This document shows, piece by piece, positions 5,084 to 8,546 of a DNA stretch of 8,546 nt. The stretch spans positions 1 to 8,546 of the forward strand of contig JANOAI010000302.1 in assembly GCA_031411055.1 (NCBI GenBank), given 5' to 3'. Position 1 is the stretch's first letter. The number at the start of each line of letters is the position of its first letter. The position numbers and the translations under genes are program-made. Source of the DNA: JAIYDQ01 sp031411055 (GTDB lineage: Bacteria; Planctomycetota; Planctomycetia; Pirellulales; Pirellulaceae). Under the pieces are notes generated by a model. The model was not told the origin of the DNA and ran no database searches. It saw only the letters and a list, made by a program, of their open reading frames with translations.

Positions 5084-6394
5084 CTATCGCGGAACGACTC
5101 TCTGAACGACGCTTTCGACGTGCCCGTCAGCCAATTCCGTCCGGAGCGTGTCACCGGATGTAGCGTCTTGAATCGATCGAATCAGTGAGCCGGACTGTTC
5201 TGATCGGCAAATACTGTAACCACGTTGTAAAGTCCGAAGTGGGCTCAATGCTTCCACCGTCGCTGCGATGGTGGACAGTGCATTCCGATGTTGATCGAGC
5301 TGTCGATCGATTCCTAATTCGAGTCGGCTACCCAGTTCGTCAAGCCTTTGCATTCGAAGCTGTAGGCTCTCTTCGGGACGCGTAAGAACTGGTCGTTGTC
5401 GAAGCGAGTCCAATCGGAGGCGATACCGTTCGATCAAACCGCGCATGGCTTGAATGGAACGGTTTTCAATACTCAATAACCAATCGCGGATCTCGAATTG
5501 ATTCGGAATGATTCGCTCGGCCGCCTCGCTCGGAGTGAGGGCCCGCATATCGGCAACTAAATCGGCTAACGTAACATCGATTTCGTGACCGACCGCTGAG
5601 ACCGTCGGGATTGGCGATTTCGCAATGGCTCGCACAACGACTTCTTCGTTAAAGCACCACAGGTCTTCCATAGACCCACCACCTCGACCGACGACGAGGA
5701 TGTCTAACCTCGGACGAATACGACTCGCCGCCGCAATTCCTTTCGCGATCTCTTCAACCGCCCCTTCGCCTTGAACTTTCGCCGGGATGACTAAGATCTC
5801 GACTCCGGGCCAACGACGTTGGGCGATTTCCAAAAAATCACGAATCGCGGCACCGCTGGGACTCGTTACAAAACCAATCCGATTTGGGAAAACGGGCAGT
5901 GGTCGCTTTTTGGTCGGGTCAAAGAGCCCTTCGCGTTCGAGCTTTGCATGCAACTGACGAAAGGCGAGTTGCAGCGCACCGACTCCCTGCGGTTCGACCT
6001 TATCAATGATAACTTGGTAGGATCCGCGCGGCGCGTAAACCTCCACGCGTCCAAAACAGACGACCGATTGCCCGTCTTCGAGTTGGAAGCCAAGGCGAGC
6101 TGCGGTTGAACGCCAAATGACCGCTCGAACTTGCGCCGTATCATCTTTCAGGGTCAAATAGATATGCCCACTACGCGGCTGCGAAAAATCCGAGATTTCT
6201 CCGATCAGCCAAACTCGCGGAAGGTTGATCTCGATCGCCGCCGCGACACACGCATTCAACTGAGCCACCGTTAATGGCGATTCGGGCGAAGCCCCTGGAG
6301 CAAGCTCCGGCTTCTTGGGTGCCGAACGCGGCTTGCTTTTTACGTTCTCGGTTTCGGCTTCAAATTCCGGATCATCCCAAAGAAAACGGCTCAT
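5084..6394 (-). CDS. xseA: Exodeoxyribonuclease VII large subunit
   Basis: The 436-residue product is the catalytic subunit of exonuclease VII, a cytosolic nuclease that degrades single-stranded DNA from both ends and acts in repair with many copies of the small subunit XseB. After a polar, Pro/Lys/Glu-rich extension (about 1-38) comes an OB-fold single-strand-binding domain (LTVAQLNACVAAAI at 41, VWLIGEISDF at 61, GHIYLTLKDD at 76). The catalytic domain shows VTSPSGAAIRDFL (176-188), RGGGSMEDLWCFNEE (237-251), SAVGHEIDVTLADLVADMRA (266-285) and TPSEAAE (287-293). A coiled-coil-like, Arg/Leu-rich stretch (about 300-370) and the C-terminal LRTLQRGYSI (386-395) complete the family layout. Its ATG overlaps the protease stop in ATGA. 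GAAGGG directly abuts the ATG, too close for a normal independent site, so translation is probably coupled. No xseB lies in the window. Confidence 0.95.
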   Translation of the reverse strand: MSRFLWDDPEFEAETENVKSKPRSAPKKPELAPGASPESPLTVAQLNACVAAAIEINLPRVWLIGEISDFSQPRSGHIYLTLKDDTAQVRAVIWRSTAARLGFQLEDGQSVVCFGRVEVYAPRGSYQVIIDKVEPQGVGALQLAFRQLHAKLEREGLFDPTKKRPLPVFPNRIGFVTSPSGAAIRDFLEIAQRRWPGVEILVIPAKVQGEGAVEEIAKGIAAASRIRPRLDILVVGRGGGSMEDLWCFNEEVVVRAIAKSPIPTVSAVGHEIDVTLADLVADMRALTPSEAAERIIPNQFEIRDWLLSIENRSIQAMRGLIERYRLRLDSLRQRPVLTRPEESLQLRMQRLDELGSRLELGIDRQLDQHRNALSTIAATVEALSPLRTLQRGYSICRSEQSGSLIRSIQDATSGDTLRTELADGHVESVVQRVVPR

Positions 6395-8478
6395 CCCTTC
6401 GCGAGCTTACGTTGCTTCAATGCTTGCAGGTAGTCCGTAGTCACGCTGAGGATTTCTTCGTTGTAATAGGTCTCATCGAAGATTTGGTCCTTCGTATCTT
6501 CTTGTTTCTTCATTTGCTCTTCTTCTTCTTTGTCAGCGCTAAACTCGGCTTGGCGAGCCAAGAAATCAGCCTCCTTCAAAGAAGTAAACTTCTCGGATTT
6601 TTGCTTGAGATAGGCATCGATTCGCCGTTGAAGTTTTTGGAAATCTTCTGATTGCTTTACGCGAGCATCGGATTTGGCTGACAAATCATCGCGAATGCTT
6701 TGATCGACCATGGCGTATTGGGCGTGGGGTCGTTGTGGGATTCGATCGGTTGGCAATGCGTGATCGAGATCGGATTCGCTGAGTCCTTCCATGTTTGCCG
6801 TTATGGATGGCAGGACCACGTCAGCCGCGACGCCATCGAGCTGGGTGCTCTTTCCGTCGGGCAAATAAAACTGCTGGATCGTAATCTTGAGCGCACCGAG
6901 CTGCCTCGCCGCGCTACCGAAAATTTCTTGCCCAACATCTTCAAGCTGTTGGACCGTCCCCTTGCCGTGGGTCGTTGGATCACCGACCACGATACCTCGG
7001 CCATAGTCCTTGATTGCTCCGGCGAAAATTTCGCTGGCGCTAGCGCTGAGCTTGCTGGTCATCACGACAAGCGGGCCATCCCAAGTCACGCCGCGATCTT
7101 CGTCTTCGTACGTGACGGATTGTCCTTCCGAGTCTTTGACTTGAACAACAGGGCCTCGATCAATAAATAAGCCAGTACATCCAATGGATTCCGACAATGA
7201 ACCTCCGCCATTTCGGCTTAAATCAAGAATAACGCCATCCACATTTTGGGTTTTAAATTTCTTGAGAATGGCTTCGATATCTACTTTGGTACTGCGAGCC
7301 CCGGTCGTTCCTTGTCGACTACCGTCCATATCGAAATAGAAGCTCGGGAGTTCGATGTAGCCCAGGCGATAGGGAGTGCCATCGGCCTTCATACCACGTT
7401 CCAAGACCTGACCGCGAGCGGCACTGTCTTTGAGTTCGATCTTGGCACGCGTGATTTCGATGGTCTTGGTTTCGGTACCGACCTTGGGCTGGAAGGACAA
7501 GCGAACCTTCGTCCCGGCTGAACCACGAATCAATGAAACGACATCGTCCAGCTTCATGTCGACAACATCGACCATCTCTGAACTTCCTTCTTGACCAACG
7601 GCAGTGATCCGATCGCCCTTCTTGAGTCGACCATCTTTGTCCGCGGCGCCACCTGGAACGGTACCTGCGATGACTGTTATCCCATCTTCCGATTGAAGCG
7701 TGGCGCCAATCCCTTGCAATTGCAATCCAAGTTGAATCTTGAAATTGTCTTGGGCTCGCGGTGCCATGTAATTCGTATGTGGGTCGAGCGACTCGGTTAG
7801 ACTGCTTAGGTACATCTCGAGCAGCTCGTAAACATCCATTTGCTCCCGATTTTTCTCGTACGTTCGGTAGCGACGATGGAGCTGTGCTTTGGCCTCATCA
7901 TCGGTCTTCTTGTCGGCCTTCAAAATGAGCAAGCTGTATTTGATTTGCTTTCGCCATCGTTCTTGCGATTCGGCAAGGGTCTTGGAATACTCAAGCACAT
8001 CGCGGTCAACCGGAATCGTCTCGTCAAGCGTAAAGTCATGTTCCGCGTCAATCAACTGATGGACGGTTGGCATCATTTCCTTGACGCGTTCCATCAAGCG
8101 GTTGTAAGCGGTGTACGCAAATGATATATCTCCACGCTGAGCGTTATCGTCGAGTTGGGTTTTTAATTTGGAAAACTCGTCGATGTCCGACTGAAGAAAG
8201 TACAACTTCAGCGAGTCCAGCTGCCGTAGAAATCGATCGAAGGTTCGAGTGGAAATCTCATCGTCGATAATCCGTCGCGAAATGTGATCGCGTTCGACCA
8301 TTTTCTTGACGACTTTAGCAATCGTTCGATCCTCGACTCGAGGTCCTGTAGATTCGAGCACTCGCGGATAGGACTCGGCAAACGAATAAGCACTTATCGA
8401 ACCGACTAGGCCGGCTGCCAACGAAGCCCGAGAACAAAACGACTTGAAGAATGCAAATTTAGGGTTCGGATCAGGCAT
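6391..8478 (-). CDS. prc: Tail-specific (C-terminal processing) protease, Prc/Tsp type, peptidase family S41
   Basis: The 695-residue product is close to E. coli Prc in length. Residues 1-34 form a signal peptide (hydrophobic SLAAGLVGSISAYSFA), so it acts in the periplasm, cutting selected proteins from their C-termini. The N-terminal Prc domain spans about 45-240 and ends in SLTESLDPHTNYMAPRAQDN (226-245). A PDZ domain follows (about 250-335: GIGATLQSEDGITVIAG, GRLKKGDRITAVGQEG). The S41 core has LGYIELPSFY (372), DGVILDLSRNGGGSL (414-428), SASASEIFAGA (478-488) with the expected nucleophile S480, and THGKGTVQQ (503-511) with the general base K506. A charged tail of DUF3340 type (about 560-690) is rich in Lys and Glu and includes KEEEEQMKKQED. 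The start at 8478 has AGGA at 8486-8489, seven bases upstream. It is the first gene of a two-gene unit with xseA. The symbol denotes the family; orthology to E. coli Prc is inferred from architecture. Confidence 0.93.
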   Translation of the reverse strand: MPDPNPKFAFFKSFCSRASLAAGLVGSISAYSFAESYPRVLESTGPRVEDRTIAKVVKKMVERDHISRRIIDDEISTRTFDRFLRQLDSLKLYFLQSDIDEFSKLKTQLDDNAQRGDISFAYTAYNRLMERVKEMMPTVHQLIDAEHDFTLDETIPVDRDVLEYSKTLAESQERWRKQIKYSLLILKADKKTDDEAKAQLHRRYRTYEKNREQMDVYELLEMYLSSLTESLDPHTNYMAPRAQDNFKIQLGLQLQGIGATLQSEDGITVIAGTVPGGAADKDGRLKKGDRITAVGQEGSSEMVDVVDMKLDDVVSLIRGSAGTKVRLSFQPKVGTETKTIEITRAKIELKDSAARGQVLERGMKADGTPYRLGYIELPSFYFDMDGSRQGTTGARSTKVDIEAILKKFKTQNVDGVILDLSRNGGGSLSESIGCTGLFIDRGPVVQVKDSEGQSVTYEDEDRGVTWDGPLVVMTSKLSASASEIFAGAIKDYGRGIVVGDPTTHGKGTVQQLEDVGQEIFGSAARQLGALKITIQQFYLPDGKSTQLDGVAADVVLPSITANMEGLSESDLDHALPTDRIPQRPHAQYAMVDQSIRDDLSAKSDARVKQSEDFQKLQRRIDAYLKQKSEKFTSLKEADFLARQAEFSADKEEEEQMKKQEDTKDQIFDETYYNEEILSVTTDYLQALKQRKLAKG

Positions 8479-8485
8479 TATGAGT

Positions 8486-8489
8486 TCCT
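8486..8489 (-). promoter_or_regulatory. Ribosome binding site of the tail-specific protease gene
   Basis: AGGA on the minus strand lies seven bases before the ATG at 8478. The remaining 57 bases to the window edge must hold the leader and perhaps the promoter, but I see no clear promoter hexamers. Confidence 0.5.
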
Positions 8490-8546
8490 AGTCAGGTTGA
8501 TCATGCAATAACATCATTGTCATGGTAGGGATTCTGGCACAGTCGG

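Noticed and set aside
4933..5154. A 73-residue minus-strand frame considered as a possible xseB.
   Set aside because: It overlaps the xseA 3' end and repeat copy 2 and shows none of the XseB helix pattern.
6700..7170. A 156-residue plus-strand frame.
   Set aside because: It is antisense to the S41 catalytic domain of the protease, whose motifs are unmistakable.

Overview
The window reads as chromosomal sequence from a planctomycete, most likely a Pirellulaceae-type (Rhodopirellula-like) bacterium. The reasons are a BBP7-type outer-membrane beta-barrel protein with its characteristic sequence blocks, a secreted Tyr/Pro/Gln-rich protein of a style common in that phylum, a cysteine-poor Trm112-like protein, a tiny lipoprotein with a MSDPEFAEKY block, and REP-like intergenic palindromes. 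The taxonomic call rests on recalled family features, not on a search.

Layout. Positions 1-942 (minus) hold the N-terminal 314 codons of a BBP7-family protein that runs off the left edge. Positions 1081-2565 (minus) encode a full-length SelO/YdiU protein adenylyltransferase. The 332-base gap at 2566-2897 carries a perfect 23-bp inverted repeat. Positions 2898-3206 (minus) encode a Trm112-like protein without the zinc cysteines. After a 57-base divergent spacer, 3264-4523 (plus) encodes a secreted low-complexity protein, and 4602-4763 (plus) a 53-residue lipoprotein. The gap at 4764-5083 lies between convergent genes and holds two inverted copies of a C/G-rich repeat, each with its own hairpin. 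Positions 5084-6394 (minus) encode XseA, the large subunit of exodeoxyribonuclease VII. Its start overlaps by 4 bases the stop of a Prc/Tsp-type C-terminal processing protease at 6391-8478 (minus).

How the genes relate. The only clear operon is the protease-xseA pair (ATGA overlap, probably translationally coupled), although one product is periplasmic and the other cytosolic. The other genes look like separate units: enzymes (SelO, XseA, Prc) mixed with lineage-specific envelope proteins (BBP7, the Tyr/Pro/Gln protein, the lipoprotein). I see no phage, transposase, CRISPR, tRNA or rRNA, and no convincing evidence of an undescribed multi-gene system. The points most worth a second look are the two repeat families, the lineage-specific secreted proteins, and residue-level oddities in SelO, the Trm112-like protein and the protease.
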